Part shown: piece by piece, positions 46,515 to 54,775 of the stretch
Layout: each line of letters begins with the position of its first letter
Position numbering within the stretch: the first letter of the stretch is position 1
Source: Enterococcaceae bacterium OF42-14pH9A
GTDB taxonomy: Bacteria > Bacillota > Bacilli > Lactobacillales > Enterococcaceae
DNA: 64,000 nucleotides
Assembly: GCA_027692465.1 (NCBI GenBank)
Contig: JAQEYU010000001.1
Coordinates: 1,654,963-1,718,962 of the forward strand
Direction: 5' to 3'
Made by a program: the position numbers and the translations under genes
Notes under the pieces: generated by a model
The model's database searches: none
Seen by the model: the letters and a program-made list of their open reading frames with translations, nothing else
Told to the model about the DNA's origin: nothing

Positions 46515-46720
46515 AAAACGTTTCTATTGAGAAAAATTCATTTTTAGATGGATAAGAAATGGATTTTAGCGTTTTCAAGAAATTCAGATGTAAATTCATC
46601 TTTTTAAAACGTTGATACATAGCTGTTTTGTACGCTTTAAAGGACCGTAATAAAGTTTTTTATCTGAAAGGGGTTGCATTTTTCGTCCGCTGCAATTATA
46701 CTCATCCATAGAAACGTTTC
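46515..46720. promoter_or_regulatory. Divergent regulatory region with two LacI-type operators
   Basis: The plus-strand promoter is TTGCAT (46674-46679), 17 bp, TATACT (46697-46702). The perfect palindrome GAAACGTTTC (46711-46720) covers its start point. A second site, AAAACGTTTC (46515-46524), lies 65 bp before the sulfatase start. Both have the central CG of LacI-family operators; the regulator encoded at 58.1 kb is the obvious candidate. Confidence 0.8.
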
Positions 46721-46776
46721 ACCAAGTTCTGAATGGAGTCTGCTTACAAAAGTGAACAGTAGGAGAGGAACAGTAT

Positions 46777-47688
46777 ATGAAGAAATTATCTGAGATTTGG
46801 AAGCAACGGCAACTGCATTGGATGGTTCTCCCGGGTGTCGCATTTATGATCGTGTTCAACTATATCCCCATATATGGGATCGTTATTGCATTTAAGAACT
46901 ATACGATCGTAGATACCATTACCTCGGCACCTTGGGTAGGATTGGACAACTTCAAGATCATAATGGAAGACGCCTTCTTTTGGGAAGCAGTCCGCAACAC
47001 TTTGGGAATCAGCCTGTTGAAGTTGGGGCTGGGCTTTATGATTCCCATCGTACTGGCCATTATGATTTTTGAAATGAAGGATGGACCATTGAAAAAATTC
47101 ATTCAAACCGTTTCCTATATTCCCCACTTTTTCTCATGGATCGTGTTGGGCGGGATGCTGATCTCCTGGCTGTCCTCCAGCGGTTTTTTGAATCAGGTGC
47201 TGATCTCGTTGGGAGTGATGGACAAAGGAGTCAACCATCTGCTGGATCCGGACAAGTATTGGTGGATCGCCGTGTTGTCTGACCTTTGGAAAGAAGTCGG
47301 CTGGGGAACAATCCTTTATCTGGCAGGGATGTCCCGGATCGATCCGACATTTTATGAAGCCGCCCGAATCGACGGTGCGACTAAACTGATGCAGATCAGA
47401 AAAATCACGCTGCCTTTGTTGACGCCGATCATTTCGTTGAATCTGATCTTGAATGTCAGCGGGATCTTGGGTTCCAATCTGGATCAGACATTGGTCTTGA
47501 TGAATTCACAAAACCAAAGCAAATCCGAAGTTATCAACTCCTTCGTCTATCGAATGGGGCTGGCACAAGGGGACTTCTCTTATGCAACGGCTGTCGGTTT
47601 GGGGATTTCAGTAATTTCGGTCATCCTGCTGGTAATCACGGACCGGGTAACCCGTAATCTGAACAATGGTAAATCAGTTATTTTATAG
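46777..47688 (+). CDS. Sugar ABC transporter permease (LplB type)
   Basis: A 303-residue inner-membrane subunit with six membrane segments and the ATPase-contact EAA loop YEAARIDGATKLMQIRKITLPLL in outline (about residues 190-212). The N-terminal PGVAFMIVFNYIPIYGIVIAF is typical of the LplB/YtcP class, which imports oligosaccharides. AGGAGAGG 9 nt upstream. No ATPase gene is in the locus; a shared MsmX/MsmK-type ATPase is expected. First gene of the operon. Confidence 0.92.
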   Translation: MKKLSEIWKQRQLHWMVLPGVAFMIVFNYIPIYGIVIAFKNYTIVDTITSAPWVGLDNFKIIMEDAFFWEAVRNTLGISLLKLGLGFMIPIVLAIMIFEMKDGPLKKFIQTVSYIPHFFSWIVLGGMLISWLSSSGFLNQVLISLGVMDKGVNHLLDPDKYWWIAVLSDLWKEVGWGTILYLAGMSRIDPTFYEAARIDGATKLMQIRKITLPLLTPIISLNLILNVSGILGSNLDQTLVLMNSQNQSKSEVINSFVYRMGLAQGDFSYATAVGLGISVISVILLVITDRVTRNLNNGKSVIL

Positions 47689-47699
47689 GAGGTGGCGAA

Positions 47700-48581
47700 A
47701 TGATCAAACGACATTCACAAGAAAACAAATGGTTTTACTTTTTCAACACGCTGATCCTGATTTTGTTCTCACTGCTGATCATCGTGCCCATCTGGAACAT
47801 TCTGGTGTCTTCTTTTTCAGCCAACTCCGGTTTGGGACAAGACGGCATGGTACTCTGGCCGAAAAACTTTACTCTCGAAAATTACAAAAAGGTTTTCTCC
47901 GACGCCAGTATTCCACGGGCTTTTGGAGTCTCCATTTTGAAGACGGTGATCGGGGCCTTGACCCATACGCTGTTTTGTTCGATCGTGGCTTACGGGTTGA
48001 GTAAATCTCATCTGATCGGCCGCAGCTTTTATACTACGCTGGGAGTTATCACGATGTACTTTGGCGGTGGGATGATCCCCACCTATCTCTTGATTAAGTC
48101 GTTGGGACTGCTGGATACTTTTTGGGTCTACATCATTCCGGCACTGTTTTCTTATTATGACACAGTGATTCTGATGAACTTCTTTCGGGAGATTCCACCT
48201 TCTTTGGAGGAGTCGGCAAAAATCGATGGGGCTTCGGAATTCACCATTTTCGCCAAAATCTTCCTGCCGCTGACCAAGCCGGCATTGGCGACCATCATTT
48301 TATTCAATGGGGTCGGGCAGTGGAATGATTTTATGACCACAAAATTGTATATCACCAAAGAATCCCTCTACCCGCTGCAGATGAAGATTTACGAAATCAT
48401 CGTACAGTCCAATCTCAGCACCATGACAGAAAGCGGCAGTACCGACGTGGTTGTTCAAGCAACCACTCGCGGAGTGCAGCTGGCCACCATTGTGATCACA
48501 ACAATTCCGATATTGGTGATCTATCCGCTGCTGCAAAAGCACTTCATCGGCGGCATGATGGCAGGGGCAGTCAAAGAATAA
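47700..48581 (+). CDS. Sugar ABC transporter permease (LplC type)
   Basis: The 293-residue second permease of the importer. Six membrane segments; EAA loop LEESAKIDGASEFTIFAKIFLPL in outline (about 170-192); C-terminal PLLQKHFIGGMMAGAVKE, the usual end of this class. It begins 11 bp after the first permease, with AGGAGG 8 nt upstream. The 87-bp gap that follows can form a GC-rich hairpin, commonly found between permease and binding-protein genes. Confidence 0.92.
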   Translation: MIKRHSQENKWFYFFNTLILILFSLLIIVPIWNILVSSFSANSGLGQDGMVLWPKNFTLENYKKVFSDASIPRAFGVSILKTVIGALTHTLFCSIVAYGLSKSHLIGRSFYTTLGVITMYFGGGMIPTYLLIKSLGLLDTFWVYIIPALFSYYDTVILMNFFREIPPSLEESAKIDGASEFTIFAKIFLPLTKPALATIILFNGVGQWNDFMTTKLYITKESLYPLQMKIYEIIVQSNLSTMTESGSTDVVVQATTRGVQLATIVITTIPILVIYPLLQKHFIGGMMAGAVKE

Positions 48582-48668
48582 GTTCGGTTTTTGCGGCGCA
48601 GGACCGCCGAAAGCGCGCCGGCGATCTGAAAGCGTTGTTTCAACACTAAAAAGAAAGAGGTCAAAGAA

Positions 48669-50270
48669 ATGAAAAAAATACTGACAGGCACATTGTTGGC
48701 AGCAGCAGTCTTAGGTTTGGCTGCCTGCGGAAATGGCGGCGACAAAGATCAAGCGGCGGATTTTTCCATCAAAGACCGTTACGAACTGGATGAAAACACG
48801 CCAGCTTGGAAATTGGACAAAAAAGAAGAAACGACCAAAATCCGCTGGTATATCAATTCCGACTGGACAGCACTACCCTTTGGTAAAGATGTCACCACCG
48901 CCCAGATCAAAAAAGATCTTAATATCGATATCGAATTTCTTTCCGGTGACGACTCCAAACTCAATGCGATGATCTCAGGCGGCGACCTGCCTGATATCGT
49001 GACGCTCACCAGCAAGACCGGCCAAGCGGCTTTGAAGGCCGACAGCTGGGCCTATTCTTTGAACGATTTGGCTGAGAAATACGATCCTTACTTGATGAAA
49101 GCAGTTACTGAGGACACCTTTAAATGGTATTCATTGGACAACGGCAAGACATATGGTTACCCCAACTATTCCAATACTGCTGCGGACTATGAAAGCGGCA
49201 ATATTCCGGTAAACGATAATTTTGTGATCAGAGAAGATGTCTACGAAGCACTGGGTAAACCCGATGTTTCCAAACCGGAAGATTTCGTAAAAGTCATGCA
49301 AGATATCAAAGCTAAATTTCCTGATCTGACACCGATGGGCTTCACCACGGTTGGCGACGGCGCCGGTCCATTCACAGACAAGCTGCAGGACTTTTTGGGA
49401 GTTCCTTTAGAAGATGCCGATGGAAATTTCTATGACCGTAACTTGGATGAAGAGTATATCAACTGGTTATCAACACTGAATCAGGTTTATCGGGACGGCA
49501 ACATTTCCGATGACAGCTTCACTGATGACGGACCGACTTATGATGAAAAAGTCAAACAAGGCCAGTATGCAACGATCCTGGTAGCCGGCACCAGCGGGCA
49601 AGGCGGCAATTTCACCGAATTCAATAAAAATTCCGGCACGAAATATATTGCCATCGACGGTCCGGAGAGCACCAGTGACCGCAAGCCGACAATGAACCAA
49701 ACCGGGATCTCCGGCTGGTTGAGCAACTATATCACCAAAGATGCCAAAGATCCGGCAAAAGTAACAGAATTGTTCACTTATCTCATTGACGAACCGGGCC
49801 AGATCCTGACGAAATACGGCGTCGAAGGGGTAACCTATGAATACAATAAAGACGGCAAGATTGATTATCTGCCGGAAGTCAAAGCGATGGAACAAACCGA
49901 CAATGACGGTTACAACAAAAAATACGGCATCAGCCGCTTCAACTACTTTAACAACGACCGAGTCAATGCTTTGAAAGTCAGCACGGAATCTGCCCTGACT
50001 CAAATGCAGGAATGGGGCAAAGGCAAGCTGGTACCGCATTTCGTGATTGAAAACATCAATCCGGATCTGGGAACTCCGGAAGCCCGCTCCAATGAAGCAA
50101 TCGAAACCAAGCTGAACTCAAGCGTGATCTCCATGATCCGTGCCAAAGATGAGGGCGGTTTTACCAAAACTTTGGACGAATTCAAGAAATTCCTGGATGA
50201 CAACAAATGGGATGCGATTAAGAAGATCAAATCCGAAAAAATGACTGAAAACCGGGAAAAACTCCAATAA
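48669..50270 (+). CDS. Extracellular solute-binding lipoprotein of the ABC importer
   Basis: 533 residues with a lipoprotein signal (MKKILTGTLLAAAVLGLAAC, lipid-attached C20), a short Gly/Asp linker, and a long type-1 sugar-binding fold of the LplA/YtcQ class. It captures an oligosaccharide outside the cell for the two permeases. In the similar Listeria locus the binding protein takes sophorooligosaccharides, which fits the GH94 enzyme here. AAAGAGG 6-7 nt upstream. Confidence 0.92.
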   Translation: MKKILTGTLLAAAVLGLAACGNGGDKDQAADFSIKDRYELDENTPAWKLDKKEETTKIRWYINSDWTALPFGKDVTTAQIKKDLNIDIEFLSGDDSKLNAMISGGDLPDIVTLTSKTGQAALKADSWAYSLNDLAEKYDPYLMKAVTEDTFKWYSLDNGKTYGYPNYSNTAADYESGNIPVNDNFVIREDVYEALGKPDVSKPEDFVKVMQDIKAKFPDLTPMGFTTVGDGAGPFTDKLQDFLGVPLEDADGNFYDRNLDEEYINWLSTLNQVYRDGNISDDSFTDDGPTYDEKVKQGQYATILVAGTSGQGGNFTEFNKNSGTKYIAIDGPESTSDRKPTMNQTGISGWLSNYITKDAKDPAKVTELFTYLIDEPGQILTKYGVEGVTYEYNKDGKIDYLPEVKAMEQTDNDGYNKKYGISRFNYFNNDRVNALKVSTESALTQMQEWGKGKLVPHFVIENINPDLGTPEARSNEAIETKLNSSVISMIRAKDEGGFTKTLDEFKKFLDDNKWDAIKKIKSEKMTENREKLQ

Positions 50271-50289
50271 GCCACAGAGAGGAGACAAG

Positions 50290-50319
50290 AGAAGGACGGC
50301 CTCCGCAAGCCGCCCTTCT
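50290..50319 (+). terminator. Hairpin between binding-protein and DUF624 genes
   Basis: AGAAGGACGGC (50290-50300) pairs with GCCGCCCTTCT (50309-50319) through one mismatch, followed by a pyrimidine-rich but not pure T run. It is a probable partial terminator or 3' stabiliser that raises binding-protein mRNA over the downstream genes. Confidence 0.55.
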
Positions 50320-50329
50320 TCTACTTACT

Positions 50330-50929
50330 ATGATTGAAAAACTATTTTCTTTTGACGGTTGGTATTACCGCACCTTCACCTTTGCTGCCAATCTGATCAT
50401 CTTAAATCTGCTGTTTCTGACTACCGCCTGGACGGTAGTTTTAACGGGGCCTTCGCTGGCGGCATTGTATCAAAGTATCAATCGGCTTTTAAAAGAACAG
50501 GGGAATTCAGTGGTCAGGGATTATTATCGATTGCTGGCAGCCAATTTGAAGCGAGGCACGCTGCTGGTCCTTTTTCTGGCAGCCGTAACGGTATTTTTTG
50601 GCGGCAGTGTCTATTTGCTGATGGGTCTTTCCACCTCGTTAGGCTTTTTGGCGGTGGTGGCTGCGGCTTTGATGCTCTTGTTTCTGTCGATAGTGACAGT
50701 CGTCTACAACACATTGCCGTTGGCGTTCAAACCGGCCCTGCGCGATGCAGCTTATGTTCTGTTGGCCAGTACGGCTCATGGCATCATTTTGTTGATGATT
50801 CCGGTACTGGTGGCCGTTCTTTTGATCAAGGTCAACCTGATGCTGTACCTCATCGTCGGTTTTGCTGTGACTATCTGGCTGCAGCTGGTTTTCTTCAATA
50901 AAGTATTGGTGGTAAATGCAGATGAATAA
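50330..50929 (+). CDS. DUF624 (YesL-like) membrane protein
   Basis: 199 residues with four or five hydrophobic segments. The DUF624 opening FSFDGWYYRTFTFAANLIILNLLFLTT is recognisable (residues 5-31, in outline). These proteins accompany LplBC-type oligosaccharide importers; function unknown. The ATG at 50330 has no Shine-Dalgarno sequence; the nearest purine-rich site (GAGAGGAG) is before the hairpin at 50290, so translation may depend on folding of that hairpin bringing the site near. Confidence 0.8.
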   Translation: MIEKLFSFDGWYYRTFTFAANLIILNLLFLTTAWTVVLTGPSLAALYQSINRLLKEQGNSVVRDYYRLLAANLKRGTLLVLFLAAVTVFFGGSVYLLMGLSTSLGFLAVVAAALMLLFLSIVTVVYNTLPLAFKPALRDAAYVLLASTAHGIILLMIPVLVAVLLIKVNLMLYLIVGFAVTIWLQLVFFNKVLVVNADE

Positions 50930-51830
50930 CCCGGAGCGAGAACGCTTTTGGACGGCAACTGCTGCTCAGCTGGCGGCTGTACCCTTGGAGTTGGAGATTC
51001 GGCCGACAACCCCGCAGCCGGTAAAGTTTAAAAGTTTTTCAATCAGTTTCAACAGCTTGTACCATGAACGGATCCATGGCCTGCTGCTCTTGCCGGTGAC
51101 GGCCCGCAGCAAAGTGCCGGTGGTTCTGGATATCCTGGGCTATATGACACATATTCAACATGCGGAGGAATTCGCCCGCTGGCCAAAGATCGGCTGCGGC
51201 TGTCTGGTGATTGACAATCGTGGCCAGGGAGGTCAGACAGCAGATTCAGCACCTTATTTGAGTACAATGGCGGACCAACCGATGGGACGAGGGCTTTTGA
51301 CTGCTGCCGACAGCTATATGCATCGAATCACGGCTGATCAGCTGCGACTGTTGGAAGTAGTGGATCAGATTCCTGAATTGGACCGTGAGCAGCTCTTTCT
51401 TCACGGAAATTCCCAAGGCGGCGGGTTGGCACTCTTAGTGAACGGGATCTGTCGTCGCCCGATCCGAGCAGCTTTGGTCAATGTACCAAGCCATTCGAAT
51501 ATCCCGCAACGGATTAAGAAAAGGACCGGTTCCTACGGGGTGGTAGCAGATTTTTTGCAGCAGCATCCCGAAGAAAGAGCGGCTGTGCTGGCAGCAATGG
51601 CGATGTTTGATACAAAGTATTATGCTGCCGATATTGCCAATCCGGTCTTTGCTTCAGCAGCCAGTAAGGATCGCGTTTGCCCTGCGAAGGATTTTTTTGC
51701 GACCTACCAGCGTCTGACGGTTCCGAAAAGACTGACTGTCTATTGGGGAAAAGGACACGAAGGTGGCGGCAGTCGTCAACTGGTCCGTGAAATTGCACTG
51801 GTACAACAGCTGACAAAGGAGTTGAACTGA
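50922..51830 (+). CDS. Acetyl esterase of carbohydrate esterase family 7 (AXE1)
   Basis: A 302-residue alpha/beta-hydrolase that removes acetyl groups from sugars. The family 7 triad motifs are all present: RGQ in VIDNRGQGGQ, nucleophile S164 in HGNSQGGG, and HE in GKGHEGGG, with the acid Asp in ASKDRVCP. No signal peptide, so it acts in the cytoplasm on imported oligosaccharides. The start overlaps the DUF624 stop; ATG 50916 is the alternative. Its presence suggests the imported glycan is acylated. Confidence 0.88.
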   Translation: MNNPERERFWTATAAQLAAVPLELEIRPTTPQPVKFKSFSISFNSLYHERIHGLLLLPVTARSKVPVVLDILGYMTHIQHAEEFARWPKIGCGCLVIDNRGQGGQTADSAPYLSTMADQPMGRGLLTAADSYMHRITADQLRLLEVVDQIPELDREQLFLHGNSQGGGLALLVNGICRRPIRAALVNVPSHSNIPQRIKKRTGSYGVVADFLQQHPEERAAVLAAMAMFDTKYYAADIANPVFASAASKDRVCPAKDFFATYQRLTVPKRLTVYWGKGHEGGGSRQLVREIALVQQLTKELN

Positions 51831-51831
51831 A

Positions 51832-52599
51832 ATGCGCATCGCAACTTACAATGTCCGTGTCGATACGGATTTTGACGAAAGCTGGCAGTGGCCTTTTCGC
51901 AGTCGTTACGTTTTAGAACTGTTGGCATATCACGAATGGGACCTGGTGGGCATTCAGGAAGTCAGACCCAATCAAGTGTCCGATTTGAAAACAGTGACAG
52001 CTTACGAATGTCTCAGTGCAGAAAGAGACGGAGACGGTCATGGTGAAGGGCTGGCACTCTTGTACAAAAAGGAACGACTGCAGCTGAAAGACAGCGGCTT
52101 TTTCTGGCTTTCGGATACTCCGGAGCAACCGAGTATCCATCCGGAAGCCGGCTGCCCCCGGATTTGTTTGTGGGGGATCTTTACAGAAAGAAGCAGCGGT
52201 GCCGATTTTCTAGTAATCAATACGCACTTGGATCACGTTTCCGAAGCTGCCCGCCGAACCGGCATGCAGGTGATCTTGCAGCAGTTGGCAGAAAAGATTC
52301 GCCAGCTGCCTGCGATCCTGTTGGGAGATTTCAACGCACTGCCGGACGAAGCTGTCCATCGATTGATAAAACAGGACTTTGTAAACGGTAAAGTCCTCAG
52401 CCGACAGTCTCATTACGGACCTGACGGCACCTTTCAGGATTTCGATTATCGCTTGCCCTGGTCTCGGTTGGAAGAGATCGATTATATTTATCTTAAAAAT
52501 TTTACCGTCCAAAAAACGGCCGTACTGACGGATGCTTGTGATCGGCGCTTTCCTTCCGATCATTTTCCGCTGGCTATGACTGTCAATCTGAATGAATAG
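51832..52599 (+). CDS. Endonuclease/exonuclease/phosphatase-fold hydrolase
   Basis: A 255-residue EEP enzyme. The fold signature is clear: ATYNVRVDTD, metal Glu in GIQEVRPNQ, LVINTHLDHVSEAAR, GDFNALPDEA and the terminal SDHFPLAM. Members cleave phosphodiesters in nucleic acids, lipids or sugar phosphates. Cytoplasmic; starts 2 bp after the esterase. In a sugar operon a glycan or glycerophosphate diester is a more likely substrate than DNA, but this is inference. Confidence 0.82.
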   Translation: MRIATYNVRVDTDFDESWQWPFRSRYVLELLAYHEWDLVGIQEVRPNQVSDLKTVTAYECLSAERDGDGHGEGLALLYKKERLQLKDSGFFWLSDTPEQPSIHPEAGCPRICLWGIFTERSSGADFLVINTHLDHVSEAARRTGMQVILQQLAEKIRQLPAILLGDFNALPDEAVHRLIKQDFVNGKVLSRQSHYGPDGTFQDFDYRLPWSRLEEIDYIYLKNFTVQKTAVLTDACDRRFPSDHFPLAMTVNLNE

Positions 52600-52608
52600 G
52601 TGAGAAAA

Positions 52609-54756
52609 ATGGAAAAGACACAATTGAAGGAACTTTTAGCACAAATGACCCTGCAAGAGAAAATCGACCAGCTGTTGCAGCTGATGGCGGCTTTCTACTC
52701 AGAAAAGGCGGAGGAAAAGACCGGCCCCATGAGTGACTTAGACTTGTCGGAAGAAACTATCCGTAATGCAGGTTCTACATTGGGAGTCTCAGGTGCCAAA
52801 GAGGCAATCCGGGTCCAAAAAAGTTACATGGCCAACAATCGTCTGCACATTCCTACGATACTGATGGCAGACATCATTCACGGTTTTCGAACGATTTTTC
52901 CGATTCCTTTGGCACTGGGAGCAACTTGGGATCTGCAGGCAGCAGAAGAGATGGCGCGGATTTCGGCCAAAGAGGCCGCCGTTTCCGGACTACATGTGAC
53001 TTTTTCGCCGATGGTGGATCTGGTGCGCGATCCTCGATGGGGACGTGTGCTGGAATCTACCGGCGAAGATCCTTTTTTGAACAGCCGCTTTGCTGAAGCC
53101 TTTGTCAAAGGTTATCAGGGCGAGGATCTGGCCCATGATTTTCAACGTGTCGCTGCCTGTGTGAAGCATTTCGCAGCTTATGGCGGAGCGATTGGCGGAC
53201 GGGATTACAACACCGTTAATATGTCAGAGCGTCAATTGCGGGAACAGTACCTGCCAGGCTATCAAGCAGCCCTGGCTGCCGGGGCTAAATTGGTGATGAC
53301 TTCTTTCAATACGATAGACGGAATCCCGGCTACCGGCAACAAGTGGTTGTTCCGTGATGTCCTGAGGAAAGATTTCGGATTTGACGGCGTAGTGATCTCC
53401 GACTGGGGCGCAATCAAGGAGCTGATTCCTCACGGGGTAGCCGAAAATGAAAAAGAAGCCGCCGCGCTGGCAATCACAGCCGGTGTTGATATCGAAATGA
53501 TGACCTCTTGTTACAGTCATTATCTGGAGGAACTGATTACTGAAGGGCGAATCGATGCAGCCTTGGTCGATGAAGCAGCATTGCGGATTCTGGAACTGAA
53601 AAATGATTTGGGTCTTTTCGAAAACCCTTATCGCGGCGCAGACGAGGAAGCCGAAGCGGCAGTTATTCTTTGTGATGAACATCGCCGGGCTGCCCGTGAA
53701 ATTGCGGAAAAAGCGGTTGTTCTGCTGAAAAACGAGGGTCTTTTACCGCTGCAGCCAAAAGACAAGGTTGCTCTGGTAGGTCCGGGTGTCTATTCCAAAG
53801 ATGTCTTGGGAGCTTGGTCTTGGCAGGGGCAAAAAGATGAAGCTGTATCGTTGGCCGAAGCTTTTGCCGATCGAGAAAATACCACGATGGGCACGGCTCT
53901 TTTCGACTACTTCGAACCTTCCGAAAAAGCGGTGGCTGAAGCGATTGCCTTGGCAAAAGCGGCCGATAAGGTGATCGTTGCTTTGGGCGAAAGCGACTGG
54001 ATGAGCGGAGAAGCTGCCAGTGTGACAGATATTCGTCTGCCGCAAGCACAATTGGCATTTTTCCAAGCAGTCGCTGCCGTTAATCCCAATGTGATCGTGA
54101 CCTTATATAACGGTCGACCTTTGGATCTGCGGGATTTGGATGCAGCCAAAGGGATTCTTGAAGCCTGGTTCCCGGGAACCGAGGCCGGCCATGCCTTAAG
54201 CAATATTTTGGAAGGAAGTGTCAATCCTTCCGGGCGCTTGTCCATGTCGTTTCCGGAATCGGTGGGACAAGTACCGGTCTATTATAATTCGGACAATACC
54301 GGTCGTCCTTATGAATCGGCGCCGGATGAAAAATATGTTTCCAAATACCTGGACGGCAGCAATTATGCCAAATATCCCTTCGGCTTCGGTTTGAGCTACA
54401 GCCATTTCGTTTATTCGGATCTGACAGTGACGTCCGCAACCATGGCTGCCGATGAAACCATCTGCGCCACCGTTACTGTCCGCAATGATTCCCAGACAGA
54501 CGGTGTCGAAACGGTGCAGCTTTATATTCGCGATCTGGTAGGGGAAGTCGTGCGGCCGGTAAAAGAACTGAAAGGGTTCCAAAAACTGACTGTTCCGGCA
54601 GGTGAAAGCCGCCAAGCAGAATTTGTTATCAACGAGGAGCTGTTGCGCTATGTCCACAGCAATCAAAAACGGACCAGTGACCCCGGCGAATTTGAGCTGA
54701 TGATCGGTGGAAACAGCCGCGACCTTTTGACGACTGTAATCGTCTTGACTAAATAA
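52609..54756 (+). CDS. Glycoside hydrolase family 3 beta-glucosidase
   Basis: A 715-residue cytoplasmic GH3 enzyme (no signal). TIM barrel with MADIIHGFRTIFPIPLALG and the nucleophile D265 in GVVISDWGAIKEL; alpha/beta sandwich with VALVGPG and ALGESDWMSGEA; C-terminal fibronectin III-like domain (about 610-715). In the Listeria 1,2-beta-oligoglucan locus a GH3 enzyme splits the disaccharide sophorose. ATG 52609 has AGGTGAG 6 nt upstream; an in-frame GTG at 52600 overlaps it. Confidence 0.9.
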   Translation: MEKTQLKELLAQMTLQEKIDQLLQLMAAFYSEKAEEKTGPMSDLDLSEETIRNAGSTLGVSGAKEAIRVQKSYMANNRLHIPTILMADIIHGFRTIFPIPLALGATWDLQAAEEMARISAKEAAVSGLHVTFSPMVDLVRDPRWGRVLESTGEDPFLNSRFAEAFVKGYQGEDLAHDFQRVAACVKHFAAYGGAIGGRDYNTVNMSERQLREQYLPGYQAALAAGAKLVMTSFNTIDGIPATGNKWLFRDVLRKDFGFDGVVISDWGAIKELIPHGVAENEKEAAALAITAGVDIEMMTSCYSHYLEELITEGRIDAALVDEAALRILELKNDLGLFENPYRGADEEAEAAVILCDEHRRAAREIAEKAVVLLKNEGLLPLQPKDKVALVGPGVYSKDVLGAWSWQGQKDEAVSLAEAFADRENTTMGTALFDYFEPSEKAVAEAIALAKAADKVIVALGESDWMSGEAASVTDIRLPQAQLAFFQAVAAVNPNVIVTLYNGRPLDLRDLDAAKGILEAWFPGTEAGHALSNILEGSVNPSGRLSMSFPESVGQVPVYYNSDNTGRPYESAPDEKYVSKYLDGSNYAKYPFGFGLSYSHFVYSDLTVTSATMAADETICATVTVRNDSQTDGVETVQLYIRDLVGEVVRPVKELKGFQKLTVPAGESRQAEFVINEELLRYVHSNQKRTSDPGEFELMIGGNSRDLLTTVIVLTK

Positions 54757-54775
54757 GAAACGAGTGAAGAAATCC

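Noticed and set aside
48582..48668. Further copy of the dispersed repeat between permease and binding-protein genes
   Set aside because: Only a short GTTTTTGCGG / CCGCCGAAAGCG resemblance; no inverted ends. More likely an ordinary intercistronic hairpin.
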